A DNA stretch of 7,770 bases from Bacillota bacterium (GCA_021781855.1 JAJXWC010000101.1:1-7770), one strand, 5' to 3'; positions 1 to 6,729 are shown, counted from the stretch's first letter. Notes: a model not told the origin generated them from the letters alone. Translations and numbers: made by a program.

Positions 1-702
1 ATTATGATTGGGTTGGCACGTTGTATCGCGATGGTTATCGTCTGGAATGAACTTGCGCAAGGTGATAGCGAATATACGGCGGGTCTGGTCGCATTCAATT
101 CTTTATTTCAAGTGCTATTTTACTCAGTCTTTGCTTATCTTTTTGTGACTGTCTTGCCTAGGTTATTTGGGCTGGGGAATTTTGCGGTTCACATCACGAT
201 GAGTCAACTTGCAGAGACAGTCTTTATTTATCTAGGAATTCCATTTATCGCAGGCATTCTTTCTCATTTTGGCTTGACCAGACTAAAAGGCAAAAACTGG
301 TTTGAAGAAAAGTTTGTTCCCAAAATCTCACGGATTACGCTGGTGGCGTTACTTTTCACAATTATCATCATGTTTGCTGTCAAAGGAGAAAAAGTAGTTG
401 AATTACCGCTTGATGTGATACGCATTGCTATTCCGCTTTTGCTTTATTTCGTCATCATGTTTTTCGTTTCTTTTTTCCTTTCCAAAAAAATGGGGGCCAG
501 TTATCCTATTGCAGCCAGTCTGTCTTTCACCGCCGGTAGCAATAATTTTGAATTGGCGATTGCTGTTGCTGTTGCTGTTTTTGGGATTAACTCTGGTGAA
601 GCCTTTGCCGCTGTTATCGGTCCGCTCGTTGAAGTCCCTGTTATGATTGGACTGGTTAATGTTGCTTTGATATTTAAAGAAAAGTATTTCAGTCAGCACT
701 AA
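1..702 (+). CDS. ACR3-family arsenite efflux permease, C-terminal part (5' truncated by window edge)
   Basis: This is a polytopic inner-membrane exporter of the ACR3 (BASS superfamily) type, which extrudes trivalent arsenite, and antimonite in some members, using the proton gradient. The frame is open from base 1. About 110-120 N-terminal residues are missing compared with the usual ~350, so the ATG at 4 is an internal methionine, not the start. The run GLARCIAMVIVWNELA is the family hallmark around the conserved cysteine (codon 22-24). A conserved glutamate lies in SNNFELAIAVA (codon 550-552). The Cys-Glu spacing of 176 residues equals the Cys129/Glu305 pair that I recall as essential in Corynebacterium Acr3. 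At least six hydrophobic segments are visible, and GPLVEVPVMIGLVNVAL near the end is also typical. It converges on the sensor-kinase gene. Any arsR or arsC partner would lie to the left, outside the window. The family call is firm; acr3 and arsB are both used as names. Confidence 0.93.
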   Translation: MMIGLARCIAMVIVWNELAQGDSEYTAGLVAFNSLFQVLFYSVFAYLFVTVLPRLFGLGNFAVHITMSQLAETVFIYLGIPFIAGILSHFGLTRLKGKNWFEEKFVPKISRITLVALLFTIIIMFAVKGEKVVELPLDVIRIAIPLLLYFVIMFFVSFFLSKKMGASYPIAASLSFTAGSNNFELAIAVAVAVFGINSGEAFAAVIGPLVEVPVMIGLVNVALIFKEKYFSQH

Positions 703-853
703 GCTCCGCTGCTGTAGGGTCAAATGCGACTAGACTTCTAGGACAGACCATTTCGCCTGGGTGCTTTAGAATGGATAGCGTAGCGAAACGAGATGGTAGC
801 CTGATATTGTAATGTCAGCTTATACCCTAACCCCACAGATAAAATAATCACTT
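703..853. other. Non-coding gap between acr3 and the kinase terminator, with imperfect palindromes
   Basis: No gene is supported here. Short inverted repeats are visible: CTAGA at 730-734 with TCTAG at 737-741, and ACCATTTCG (747-755) with CGAGATGGT (789-797), which pair over nine positions with one G-T. A looser outer match joins CTGTAGGGT near 711-719 to ACCCTA and ACAG near 823-837. No T-run follows any of these, so they are not intrinsic terminators. The one short frame starting with ATG near 771 (13 codons) has no ribosome binding site. This may be an intergenic repeat or simply the acr3 3' untranslated region. Confidence 0.4.
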
Positions 854-891
854 CAAAAAAAGATTTGACAAAAATGTCAAATCTCTTTTTT
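854..891. terminator. Bidirectional intrinsic terminator between acr3 and the sensor kinase
   Basis: A perfect 10-bp stem AGATTTGACA (861-870) / TGTCAAATCT (875-884) has a four-base AAAA loop. On the + strand it is followed by C and six T (886-891). On the minus strand the A-run at 855-860 supplies the matching T-run. It therefore ends transcripts from both convergent units, acr3 from the left and the regulator-kinase operon from the right. It abuts the kinase stop codon, which lies inside the T-tract at 890-892. Confidence 0.9.
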
Positions 892-2284
892 AATTATAAG
901 GGAGCTGTACCTCAATCTGAGTGCCAATGCCCAATTCACTCACCGCAAAAATTTTCCCCTGGTGCATCCTGACAATGTCTGCAACAATCGAAAGTCCAAG
1001 TCCAAAACCACCCGTCTTGCGTGTCCGTGATTTATCTACTCGATAAAAACGCTCAAAAATATGAGGGAGTTCTTCGTCAGAAATTCCATCGCCTTGGTCT
1101 GTGATAATAAAGCTAAATGTTCGTTCTTCACAACGCACATCCAATGAAATCACTGAGTGTTCAGCCGAATATTTATAAGCATTGGTCAGCAAATTCATCA
1201 GTACTTGCTCCATTCTCACTGGGTCAAATTCTGCCACAAAATCACGTGCACCAGTTGTTTCCAAATGAATATCTTTTTGTGCCAAAATTACAGAAATCTT
1301 GTTTGACAACTCTGTCAAAAACTCATCTACTTGAACATTCACCTTTTCAATCTTAAATGTATTTTCCTCCAACTGTGCAAGGGCAATCAAATCTTCCATG
1401 AGTCGTGTTAAACGTTCTGTTTCTTCCCGAATAATTGTCAAATAATCCTCTCGCTGCGTCTCAGATACATTTGCTCGGCTTGCAATATCCGCATAACCTT
1501 TGATAAAAGTCAGTGGCGTCCGTAGTTCATGTGCCACCGATGCTAGAAAATCATTGCGCTGCAGCTTCATCTTATCCAAATCCTGCGCCAAATTTTCAAT
1601 CGAATTCGCCAATTCTCCCAATTCATCATGTGTTTTCACATTCAACGAAAGTGATAGTTCTCCCTGAGCAATTTTTTCCGTTCCTTCCTTGATTTTCAAA
1701 AGCGGTCGTGTAATATTTCGCGACAGATAAAAAGTCGCCAAAAAAGTCATTGCCAAGGTCAAGAACGCTAAAATCACAAAAATACTCGTAAACTTAAATA
1801 CAAGCTGCTGAATATAAGCTGTATCCAAAAACATATCAACCTTGCCTACCAAAGTTCCATTCTTCAAAATGGGACTGCTCGAAACAATATAAGCATCGCC
1901 AAACCAATGATAATGCAAGATTTCACTTTTCTGACTTTCCTTTTTCTGCAGTTCTTTAAGATGTGCCTCCATGACACTATTTACAGGCTGTGACGTTTTT
2001 AAAATCTGATTATCTGCATTTTGAATAACCATTGCACTATTATCATCAACGCCTGTTAATACAGCATGCTCCATCATTTCTGGACTAAAATCCAAGGCTA
2101 AAACACGCGCATAAGATTCCCCGCGCGTCACCAGATTATTTACTTGCTGCTGAACCATTGTATTCAAGACCAGCAAGTATAAGCTGACAAACAGCACAAG
2201 CTCAATCGTAATCACCGCTGCCAAAAAAGACAGACCAATTTTTACTGAAAGCTTTCGCTGCATTCTTTTGATTAAGCCTGCCAT
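890..2284 (-). CDS. Membrane-bound sensor histidine kinase of a two-component system
   Basis: This HisKA-type sensor kinase (464 aa) autophosphorylates in response to an external signal and passes phosphate to the response regulator encoded just upstream. Transmembrane helix 1 spans about 17-40, an extracytoplasmic sensor region about 41-161, helix 2 about 162-187, and a HAMP linker about 188-240. The H-box SVAHELRTPLTF carries the phospho-accepting His252, and the HELRT context has the E..T pattern linked to phosphatase activity. The ATPase domain shows the N-box (NLLTNAYKYS, ~364-373), G1 (DQGDG, 396-400), F-box (FERFYRVDKS) and G2 (GFGLGLS, 426-432), so no catalytic element is missing. The roughly 120-residue outer loop resembles a small PAS-like or Cache-like sensor domain, but the ligand cannot be read. 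The ATG at 2282-2284 has GGAG ten bases upstream and overlaps the regulator gene by 13 nt, indicating translational coupling. It resembles the BaeS/PhoR-like group; I do not assign a lactococcal kin symbol. Confidence 0.95.
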   Translation of the reverse strand: MAGLIKRMQRKLSVKIGLSFLAAVITIELVLFVSLYLLVLNTMVQQQVNNLVTRGESYARVLALDFSPEMMEHAVLTGVDDNSAMVIQNADNQILKTSQPVNSVMEAHLKELQKKESQKSEILHYHWFGDAYIVSSSPILKNGTLVGKVDMFLDTAYIQQLVFKFTSIFVILAFLTLAMTFLATFYLSRNITRPLLKIKEGTEKIAQGELSLSLNVKTHDELGELANSIENLAQDLDKMKLQRNDFLASVAHELRTPLTFIKGYADIASRANVSETQREDYLTIIREETERLTRLMEDLIALAQLEENTFKIEKVNVQVDEFLTELSNKISVILAQKDIHLETTGARDFVAEFDPVRMEQVLMNLLTNAYKYSAEHSVISLDVRCEERTFSFIITDQGDGISDEELPHIFERFYRVDKSRTRKTGGFGLGLSIVADIVRMHQGKIFAVSELGIGTQIEVQLPYN

Positions 2285-2946
2285 TTATAGCCCACTCCAT
2301 ATACCGTTTTAAGATAATCGTCAACTTGAAAGCCCGCATCTCTCAACTTATCGCGCAAATTTCGGATATGTGAATCTACTGTTCGATTATCCACATCTGC
2401 CGCAAAATCCCAAACTTTTTCAATCAAATGTTCACGACTGAAAACCAAGTTCTGATTTTCCAAAAAAAGTTCTAAAAGTTTAAATTCAATCGGTGTAACC
2501 ACCAATTTTTCCTGCCCAACACGTAATTCAAATTTCTCGTGATTTAGCTGAATTTCGTGAAAAACAAGTTCTTCTGTCTGACCACTTCGACGAAGCAAGG
2601 CCGCAATTCGCGCAAGCAAAATCTGTTCATCAAAAGGTTTTGTAATATAATCGTCAGCGCCGTTTCTAAGCCCAAAAACCATATCTTGACTTTGACTTCT
2701 TGCTGTTAGCATGATAATAGGAATCATGCTAAATTCCCTAATTTCCTGACAAACTTCCCAGCCGTCCATTTCAGGCATCATCACATCGAGCAAAACCAAA
2801 TCAAATTTTTCATCTGCCACATGTTGTATTGCCCGCTTTCCCGACAACTCTTTTGTGCAATGATAACCTGCTCCTTCCAAATAAAGTGCGAGTAAATCAA
2901 GCATTCGAACTTCATCGTCAACCAGTAAAATATTTACCATTTTCAT
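2272..2946 (-). CDS. OmpR/PhoB-family response regulator
   Basis: This cytoplasmic DNA-binding regulator (224 aa) is the partner of the kinase overlapping its 3' end. The receiver domain covers about 4-118, with acidic pocket Asp10/Asp11, phosphorylation site Asp54 (in LVLLDVMMPEMDGWE), Thr81, and Lys103 in the usual KPF motif. A C-terminal winged helix (about 127-222) ends in the conserved YLKTVYGVGYKW, which places it in the OmpR class. Length is normal and nothing is missing. The ATG at 2944-2946 is used here, with a weak AGAAAG just upstream; a second ATG two codons downstream is an equal alternative. An unusual 26-base sequence shared with the transporter gene leader lies directly upstream. 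Target genes cannot be told. The neighbouring arsenite exporter is in the opposite orientation and may be unrelated. Confidence 0.95.
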   Translation of the reverse strand: MKMVNILLVDDEVRMLDLLALYLEGAGYHCTKELSGKRAIQHVADEKFDLVLLDVMMPEMDGWEVCQEIREFSMIPIIMLTARSQSQDMVFGLRNGADDYITKPFDEQILLARIAALLRRSGQTEELVFHEIQLNHEKFELRVGQEKLVVTPIEFKLLELFLENQNLVFSREHLIEKVWDFAADVDNRTVDSHIRNLRDKLRDAGFQVDDYLKTVYGVGYKWQA

Positions 2947-2949
2947 TCT

Positions 2950-2975
2950 TTCTACGGCTCAACAAACATCTGATG
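2950..2975 (-). repeat. Short repeat in the regulator leader, copy 1
   Basis: On the minus strand this reads CATCAGATG then TTTGTTGAGCCGTAGAA, ending just before the regulator start codon. It matches 21 of 26 bases with 6704-6729, upstream of the transporter gene, which has the same orientation and nearly the same distance to its start. The best-kept core is TTGTTGAGCC. It could be a regulatory leader element or the end of a dispersed intergenic repeat. Confidence 0.5.
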
Positions 2976-3054
2976 CCGCCAAGCCTACGCTCGTACAGCA
3001 GTCCATAAGTAAAGCCAAAATAACCAGCAAAGCCAACGCTGTTTCCCAGCTCAT
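2959..3054 (-). CDS. Possible 31-residue hydrophobic leader peptide upstream of the response regulator
   Basis: The open frame begins ATG at 3054-3052 and ends TGA 12 nt before the regulator start. It would encode MSWETALALLVILALLMD followed by a short tail with three cysteines, so most of it could be one membrane-spanning helix. An AGGAG lies 12 nt before the ATG, a little too far for a strong site. A second frame through the same bases, starting from a TTG nearer that AGGAG, is also open for 47 codons and is rich in glycine and aromatic residues. Having two open frames weakens the case for either. The candidate promoter nearby would place the transcript start almost inside the AGGAG. I do not recognise the peptide. 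It may be a small membrane protein, a leader peptide, or chance. Confidence 0.22.
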   Translation of the reverse strand: MSWETALALLVILALLMDCCTSVGLAASDVC

Positions 3055-3075
3055 TGAGCAATCGAACTCCTATTT

Positions 3076-3102
3076 TTTATAACTTTCTAATCTGTTTACC
3101 AA
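3076..3102 (-). promoter_or_regulatory. Candidate promoter for the two-component operon
   Basis: On the minus strand TTGGTA (3102-3097) is followed after 15 bases by TATAAA (3081-3076); shifting the first box to TCTTGG gives a 17-base spacer. The -10 is good and the -35 modest. It lies between the end of the 79-residue gene and the regulator gene, and no clear terminator separates the aroC operon from it, so read-through from aroC is also possible. Confidence 0.33.
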
Positions 3103-3125
3103 GAAAAAACTGGATAAACCAATTT

Positions 3126-3365
3126 TCAAAATTTTGGCATATGGATATCAAGCAGTACCGCTTCCTGTCCATCTGGCTTTGGTACAAACGGCTGATAGAA
3201 AAAGATAGTGGATTCAATAAAATCTGTATGCGTATCTTTGGGCGCACTGAACATAATATTTTCCGCAAAATCTCGTGTAAAACTGTCAATGAAGCCGTTA
3301 CAAGTCTCCATATCATCAAAAACCATGAGCTCACGCTTGTTTATTTTTACTTCAATAGGGTTCAT
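3126..3365 (-). CDS. Small hypothetical protein (79 aa) at the end of the aroC operon
   Basis: I do not recognise this protein. The ATG at 3365-3363 has an excellent AAAGGAG seven bases upstream, and that site lies inside the last codons of aroC, whose stop is only one base away, so translation is probably coupled to aroC. This context is the main reason to accept it as real. The product is soluble in appearance, with no signal peptide or membrane segment. It starts MNPIEVKINKRELMVFDDM, then a stretch with many Asp, Phe and Thr, and ends VLLDIHMPKF. Length and acidic character would suit a small accessory or regulatory protein, but no motif supports a function. The competing frames over the same bases have no comparable ribosome binding site and look like shadows. 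Confidence 0.65.
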   Translation of the reverse strand: MNPIEVKINKRELMVFDDMETCNGFIDSFTRDFAENIMFSAPKDTHTDFIESTIFFYQPFVPKPDGQEAVLLDIHMPKF

Positions 3366-3366
3366 T

Positions 3367-4539
3367 TTAATACTCCTTTAACCGATTTTTATAATGTTCT
3401 AAAGCATTTTTCAACTCCACAAAACTGTCAGAGCTGAATTTTTCACAAATTTCCTGCGCCAAAACGGTTGCCACAACGTTTTCCATGACAACACCTGCCG
3501 CAGGCAAAGCGGTAGGGTCAGAGCGCTCAACACTCGCTTTATAAAGTTCGTGGGTCTGCGTATCGACCGACATGAGCGGTTTATAGAGGGTCGGGATAGG
3601 CTTCATGACACCTCGCACAATAATTTGCTCGCCATTTGTCATGCCGCCTTCAAAACCACCAAGGTTGTTGCTTCTTCGTGTATACCCGTCCTCTTTTGTC
3701 CAGAGAATCTCGTCCATGACCTGCGAGCCTTTGAGCTTGCCTGCTTCAAAACCGAGTCCAAATTCAACTCCCTTGAACGCGTTAATAGAGACAACCGCAG
3801 CCGCAATCTTTGCGTCAAGCTTGCGGTCATATTGGACGTAGCTACCCAGCCCTGCAGGGACATTTTCAAGACGTACTTCGACGATGCCGCCAATCGTATC
3901 GCCTGCCTTTTTAATCTCGTCGATATAAGCACGAATTTCGTCAGCATGAGTCTCGTCTTCCATTATCATGGACAGGTCATTTTGTCCCGCTGTTGCCTTG
4001 ATTTGTGCAACTGTCAGCTCTGATGGAAGTTCGACCGTCTTTCCACCAAAATTGACGACATGATTTGCGATTTCGATACCCAGCTCATGCAACAATTTTT
4101 TCGCCACAGCGCCTACGGCTACACGCATCGTCGTCTCTCTGGCTGACGAACGCTCAAGGACATTGCGCAAGTCATCAAATTCGTACTTTTGTCCACCAAC
4201 CAAATCAGCGTGACCGGGGCGCGGTTTCGTCAACCGGCGCTGCTGCTTAACTTTATCCTCCACATCTGCTGCCGCCATGATTTGTTCCCAGTTTTTGAAA
4301 TCTCGATTAGTGACATTAAGGGTCACGGGGCTACCGAGGGTCAGCCCATGCCTTACACCGCTCGTAATTTCGACTTGGTCGCTTTCGATTTTCATGCGTC
4401 CGCCACGCCCATAACCGCCTTGGCGGCGTTTGAGCTCAATGTTAATGTCCTCCGTCGTGAGTGGCATTCCTGCTGGTAGTCCCTCAATGATTGCGGTCAA
4501 ACGTGGTCCGTGGCTTTCGCCTGCTGTGAAATATCTCAT
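3367..4539 (-). CDS. aroC: Chorismate synthase
   Basis: This enzyme converts 5-enolpyruvylshikimate 3-phosphate to chorismate by anti-1,4-elimination of phosphate, using reduced FMN. It is the last step of the shikimate pathway and feeds aromatic amino acids and folate. The hallmarks are MRYFTAGESHG at the start, RRQGGYGRGGRMKIESD (~38-54), PRPGHADL (~107-114), ERSSARETTMR (~129-139), GGFEGGMTNGE and RSDPTALPAAGVVMEN. The catalytic histidines His10 and His110 match the pneumococcal enzyme in number, and Arg39 and Arg45 are present. At 390 residues it is the usual length. An in-frame ATG four codons earlier (4551-4549) exists, but its only purine-rich sequence is immediately adjacent. The ATG at 4539-4537 has AGGATGGA at a workable distance and begins like its homologues, so I chose it. 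Other aro genes are not in the window. Confidence 0.97.
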   Translation of the reverse strand: MRYFTAGESHGPRLTAIIEGLPAGMPLTTEDINIELKRRQGGYGRGGRMKIESDQVEITSGVRHGLTLGSPVTLNVTNRDFKNWEQIMAAADVEDKVKQQRRLTKPRPGHADLVGGQKYEFDDLRNVLERSSARETTMRVAVGAVAKKLLHELGIEIANHVVNFGGKTVELPSELTVAQIKATAGQNDLSMIMEDETHADEIRAYIDEIKKAGDTIGGIVEVRLENVPAGLGSYVQYDRKLDAKIAAAVVSINAFKGVEFGLGFEAGKLKGSQVMDEILWTKEDGYTRRSNNLGGFEGGMTNGEQIIVRGVMKPIPTLYKPLMSVDTQTHELYKASVERSDPTALPAAGVVMENVVATVLAQEICEKFSSDSFVELKNALEHYKNRLKEY

Positions 4540-4561
4540 GTATTGTTCCATCCTAATCTAT

Positions 4562-5155
4562 TTAACTTTTCAAAATTGAAATGATATCCGTTAATTCCCT
4601 AATTTTCGCTGAATTTTCTGCTTCAATAAAGTTAATCGACTGTACACCGCTCTGATACGCCACTTCCACATCAAGTGGACGGTCACCAATATAGTAAGTT
4701 TGTGTTCGATCAAGTCCATATTTTTCAACAAGATAGTCAATCGCCGCCGAATCAGGTTTTCTTGGAAAACCATTTTCACTTGTGATGACGGCTGTAAAAT
4801 AATCAGAAATACCAAGTTGCCTGAGTAATTCGTGGGTATTCTTTCCCTTATGCGTATAGATAAAATTGAGAATACCACGCTGTTTTGCCCATTCGAGCGT
4901 CGTTTTGGCACCTGTCATCAGTCGAATTTCATTATTTTTTGCAACTGAATTTTCTGTAAATTTTGCTTTGAGTTCATCAAAAGCAAGGGGCTGATTTTGT
5001 AACAATTCGTTGACCGAACGTGCTTTGATGAACTGATAAATTTTTTCACGGTCAAACGGCAAATCATAAGTCGCAAATGTTTCGTCTAGCGCCGCTAAAA
5101 AAATATCGTAACTGTCAATCAAAGTACCGTCCAAATCCCAGATAAATGCCGTCAT
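4562..5155 (-). CDS. HAD-superfamily hydrolase, phosphoglycolate-phosphatase-like
   Basis: This is a cytoplasmic phosphatase of HAD subfamily IA (197 aa), which hydrolyses small phosphate esters through an aspartyl-phosphate intermediate. All four catalytic motifs are present: DLDGT with nucleophile Asp7 and acid/base Asp9, Thr101 in FIYTHKG, Lys133 in RKPDSAAIDY, and GDRPLDVE with Asp158 and Asp162. An alpha-helical cap lies between motif I and motif II (about 15-80). The substrate is not readable; Gph-, pyrophosphatase- or sugar-phosphatase-like roles all fit. A strong GGAGG lies six bases before the ATG, within the end of the DUF1054 gene, whose stop is one base upstream, so the two are probably translationally coupled. 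aroC starts 22 nt downstream. The family is certain, the substrate unknown. Confidence 0.92.
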   Translation of the reverse strand: MTAFIWDLDGTLIDSYDIFLAALDETFATYDLPFDREKIYQFIKARSVNELLQNQPLAFDELKAKFTENSVAKNNEIRLMTGAKTTLEWAKQRGILNFIYTHKGKNTHELLRQLGISDYFTAVITSENGFPRKPDSAAIDYLVEKYGLDRTQTYYIGDRPLDVEVAYQSGVQSINFIEAENSAKIRELTDIISILKS

Positions 5156-5156
5156 A

Positions 5157-5750
5157 TCAATCCTCCATCAGTTCCTGGTAAATCGGTGCAAGCTGCTTGA
5201 CCGTCAGCAACATTTCTGCCAAAATTGTTTCATCTTGTTGACCAGAAAACTGCTCAGACGTCCAAATTCTCCCCAGCTCAAAATCGGCTTTTTTAACTGT
5301 TTTCAAGCGATAAACCGCATCTGTAAACTCCGTCAAATCAAAAAACGTGCTGTTCATATGATTTTTCGAAACCACAAAATCAGACGGCAACTCCATTGTC
5401 AACGCCGATAGCCTATCCGCCCAAATCTCCCGATTTTTCGGTGCATCAATAATGCCAAGATAGACAAAAACATAGTCGCGACAAAGCCCAAGTTGAATGT
5501 GTGGCAGCATTTTATAGCCTCGCTTATTTTCAGAAAATGCTGTCAGCGTCGCATCTGGCGCATTCGTCGTTCGTCTGCGATGTTGTGCGATATGTTGGTA
5601 AAAATTTTTCTCTGGAAATTGGCTTGACAGTTCTGTCAAAAATTTCTCACCAATTTCTCGAAAAATCGGTTGAATTTCTGCACGAATTTCCATCATTCGT
5701 GGCTCTAATCCTACGATTTCAAAAATTTCAAATGATTGTTGCGTGAACAT
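5157..5750 (-). CDS. DUF1054 family protein (YktB-like)
   Basis: This cytoplasmic protein of 197 residues belongs to the DUF1054 family, known from Bacillus subtilis YktB, whose biochemical role is not established as far as I know. Recognisable family stretches are the N-terminal FEIVGLEPRMMEIRAEIQP, a basic HRRRTTNAPDATLTAF (~57-72), NKRGYKMLPHIQLGL (~75-89), and a later LPSDFVVSKNHMNS. Length is close to the family norm (about 200-210). No membrane segment or signal peptide is seen. The ATG has GAGG seven bases upstream. The gene starts 18 nt after the transporter gene and runs into the HAD phosphatase gene with a one-base gap, so it is an internal member of the operon. Confidence 0.9.
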   Translation of the reverse strand: MFTQQSFEIFEIVGLEPRMMEIRAEIQPIFREIGEKFLTELSSQFPEKNFYQHIAQHRRRTTNAPDATLTAFSENKRGYKMLPHIQLGLCRDYVFVYLGIIDAPKNREIWADRLSALTMELPSDFVVSKNHMNSTFFDLTEFTDAVYRLKTVKKADFELGRIWTSEQFSGQQDETILAEMLLTVKQLAPIYQELMED

Positions 5751-5768
5751 TTTTCTCCCTCATCATTC

Positions 5769-6692
5769 TCATAAAAATTTAATCAACACAATGCCAAATA
5801 GCATCAAAACAACACCAACGATTTGCCACATCTGAACTCGAAATTTCAGTGAGCGCCACCAGCCAAATTGCTGGACTAGCATCGAACCGACAATCTGCCC
5901 AATCAGGCCCATCATAATGGTCAAACCTGCACCAATTTGTGGGACTGCAAGTACCGTTGCCAATACAAAGAGTCCTCCTAAAACACCACCAAAACCATTC
6001 CATACTTTAGCCGTTCTCAAATCAGAAATGCGTGGTAATCGTCGGTCAACAAAAAGAGAAACAATAAAAATCGCAAGAAAGCCAATAAAAAATGAAGCAA
6101 ATGCCGCTTGTGCTGAATTGTGTAATAAAACGCCGAGACGTCCGTTAATCGCCTGCTGCATTGCTGATAAACCACCGACAATCACTCCCCAAATGCGCCA
6201 GCCAAGTAGATTTTCAGACGATTTTTGAGTCTGATTTTGCTTAAGATTTGGCAAAACAACCGCAACAATAACACCCACTAACGTAATCAGCACCCCAATC
6301 ACGCGCACTAACGTCAGCGGAATTTGAAGAGCACCAAACCAGCCAAAACTGTCAATCATCATTCCCATTAAAATTTGCCCTAAAATCGGCAAAATTACAG
6401 TCTGTACCGCCCCAAGACGAGGAAAAAGCAAAACATTAGAAGTCAGAAAAATTCCGCCGAGTAAACCACCAAGCCAAATCCATGCAGGATTTCCACTAAT
6501 AAAAGAAAAACTCGGAAAAAGTTGATGTGACAAAATAAGCGTAATTAGTCCAAGAAAAATTGAACCGACAAAATTTGAAATCGCTGATGCTAAAAAAGGC
6601 GAACCAACAATCCTACGCAAGTCCGAATTTATCGGGTTTTGATTGGCAAGTAAGAAACCACCAACTAGCGCAAAAGCTAGAAATATTAACAT
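5769..6692 (-). CDS. Two-domain YdcZ/DUF606 membrane transporter (DMT superfamily)
   Basis: This integral membrane protein has about ten hydrophobic helices and belongs to the YdcZ (DUF606) branch of the drug/metabolite transporters, usually proposed to be exporters. The substrate is unknown. The protein is an internal duplication. LVGGFLLANQNPINSDLRR (~9-27) corresponds to IVGGLSAMQQAINGRLG (~171-187). GGLLGGIFLTSNVLLFPRLG (75-94) followed by LGQILMGMMIDSFGWFG corresponds to GGVLGGLFVLATVLAVPQIG (235-254) followed by IGQIVGSMLVQQFGWWR. A hydrophilic linker NLKQNQTQKSSEN lies at about 149-161. An upstream extension to a TTG at 6719 is open, but the ATG at 6692-6690 has AAGGAG seven bases upstream and begins directly with the first membrane helix, so I use it (307 aa). 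It is the first gene of the likely operon running to aroC. Confidence 0.9.
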   Translation of the reverse strand: MLIFLAFALVGGFLLANQNPINSDLRRIVGSPFLASAISNFVGSIFLGLITLILSHQLFPSFSFISGNPAWIWLGGLLGGIFLTSNVLLFPRLGAVQTVILPILGQILMGMMIDSFGWFGALQIPLTLVRVIGVLITLVGVIVAVVLPNLKQNQTQKSSENLLGWRIWGVIVGGLSAMQQAINGRLGVLLHNSAQAAFASFFIGFLAIFIVSLFVDRRLPRISDLRTAKVWNGFGGVLGGLFVLATVLAVPQIGAGLTIMMGLIGQIVGSMLVQQFGWWRSLKFRVQMWQIVGVVLMLFGIVLIKFL

Positions 6693-6703
6693 TTTTGTTC
6701 TCC

Positions 6704-6729
6704 TTCTAAGGCTCAACAAGCCTCTGACA
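6704..6729 (-). repeat. Short repeat in the transporter leader, copy 2
   Basis: On the minus strand this reads TGTCAGAGGC then TTGTTGAGCCTTAGAA, directly before the AAGGAG of the transporter gene. It is the partner of 2950-2975 (21 of 26 identical). Because it ends at the ribosome binding site, it could influence translation start if it pairs with upstream leader RNA. Confidence 0.5.

Noticed and set aside
403..723. A 106-codon minus-strand frame under acr3
   Set aside because: It is an antisense shadow of a firmly identified membrane protein and lacks a ribosome binding site.
3096..3119. A stem GTTTATCC/GGTAAAC downstream of the 79-residue gene considered as a terminator
   Set aside because: The pairing needs a bulge, is AT-rich, and the T-run lies in the loop and not after the stem.
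3077..3334. An 85-codon minus-strand frame overlapping the 79-residue gene
   Set aside because: It starts inside the other gene without a ribosome binding site, while the competing frame begins at AAAGGAG coupled to aroC.
3054..3437. A 127-codon + strand open frame over the 79-residue gene and the two-component promoter region
   Set aside because: It lies antisense to a minus-strand gene with an excellent ribosome binding site, has no good site of its own, and has the composition of a shadow frame.
3550..4023. A 157-codon + strand open frame inside aroC
   Set aside because: It is entirely antisense to the strongly supported aroC reading frame and shows no recognisable protein features.
5917..6228. 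A 103-codon + strand open frame under the transporter gene
   Set aside because: It is antisense to a gene with a clear internal duplication and proper start, and is rich in Pro, Lys and Thr as expected for the reverse of a hydrophobic frame.
6693..6719. An N-terminal extension of the transporter to a TTG codon
   Set aside because: The extension consists of the ribosome binding site and the shared leader repeat; the ATG at 6692 has ideal spacing and starts at the first membrane helix.
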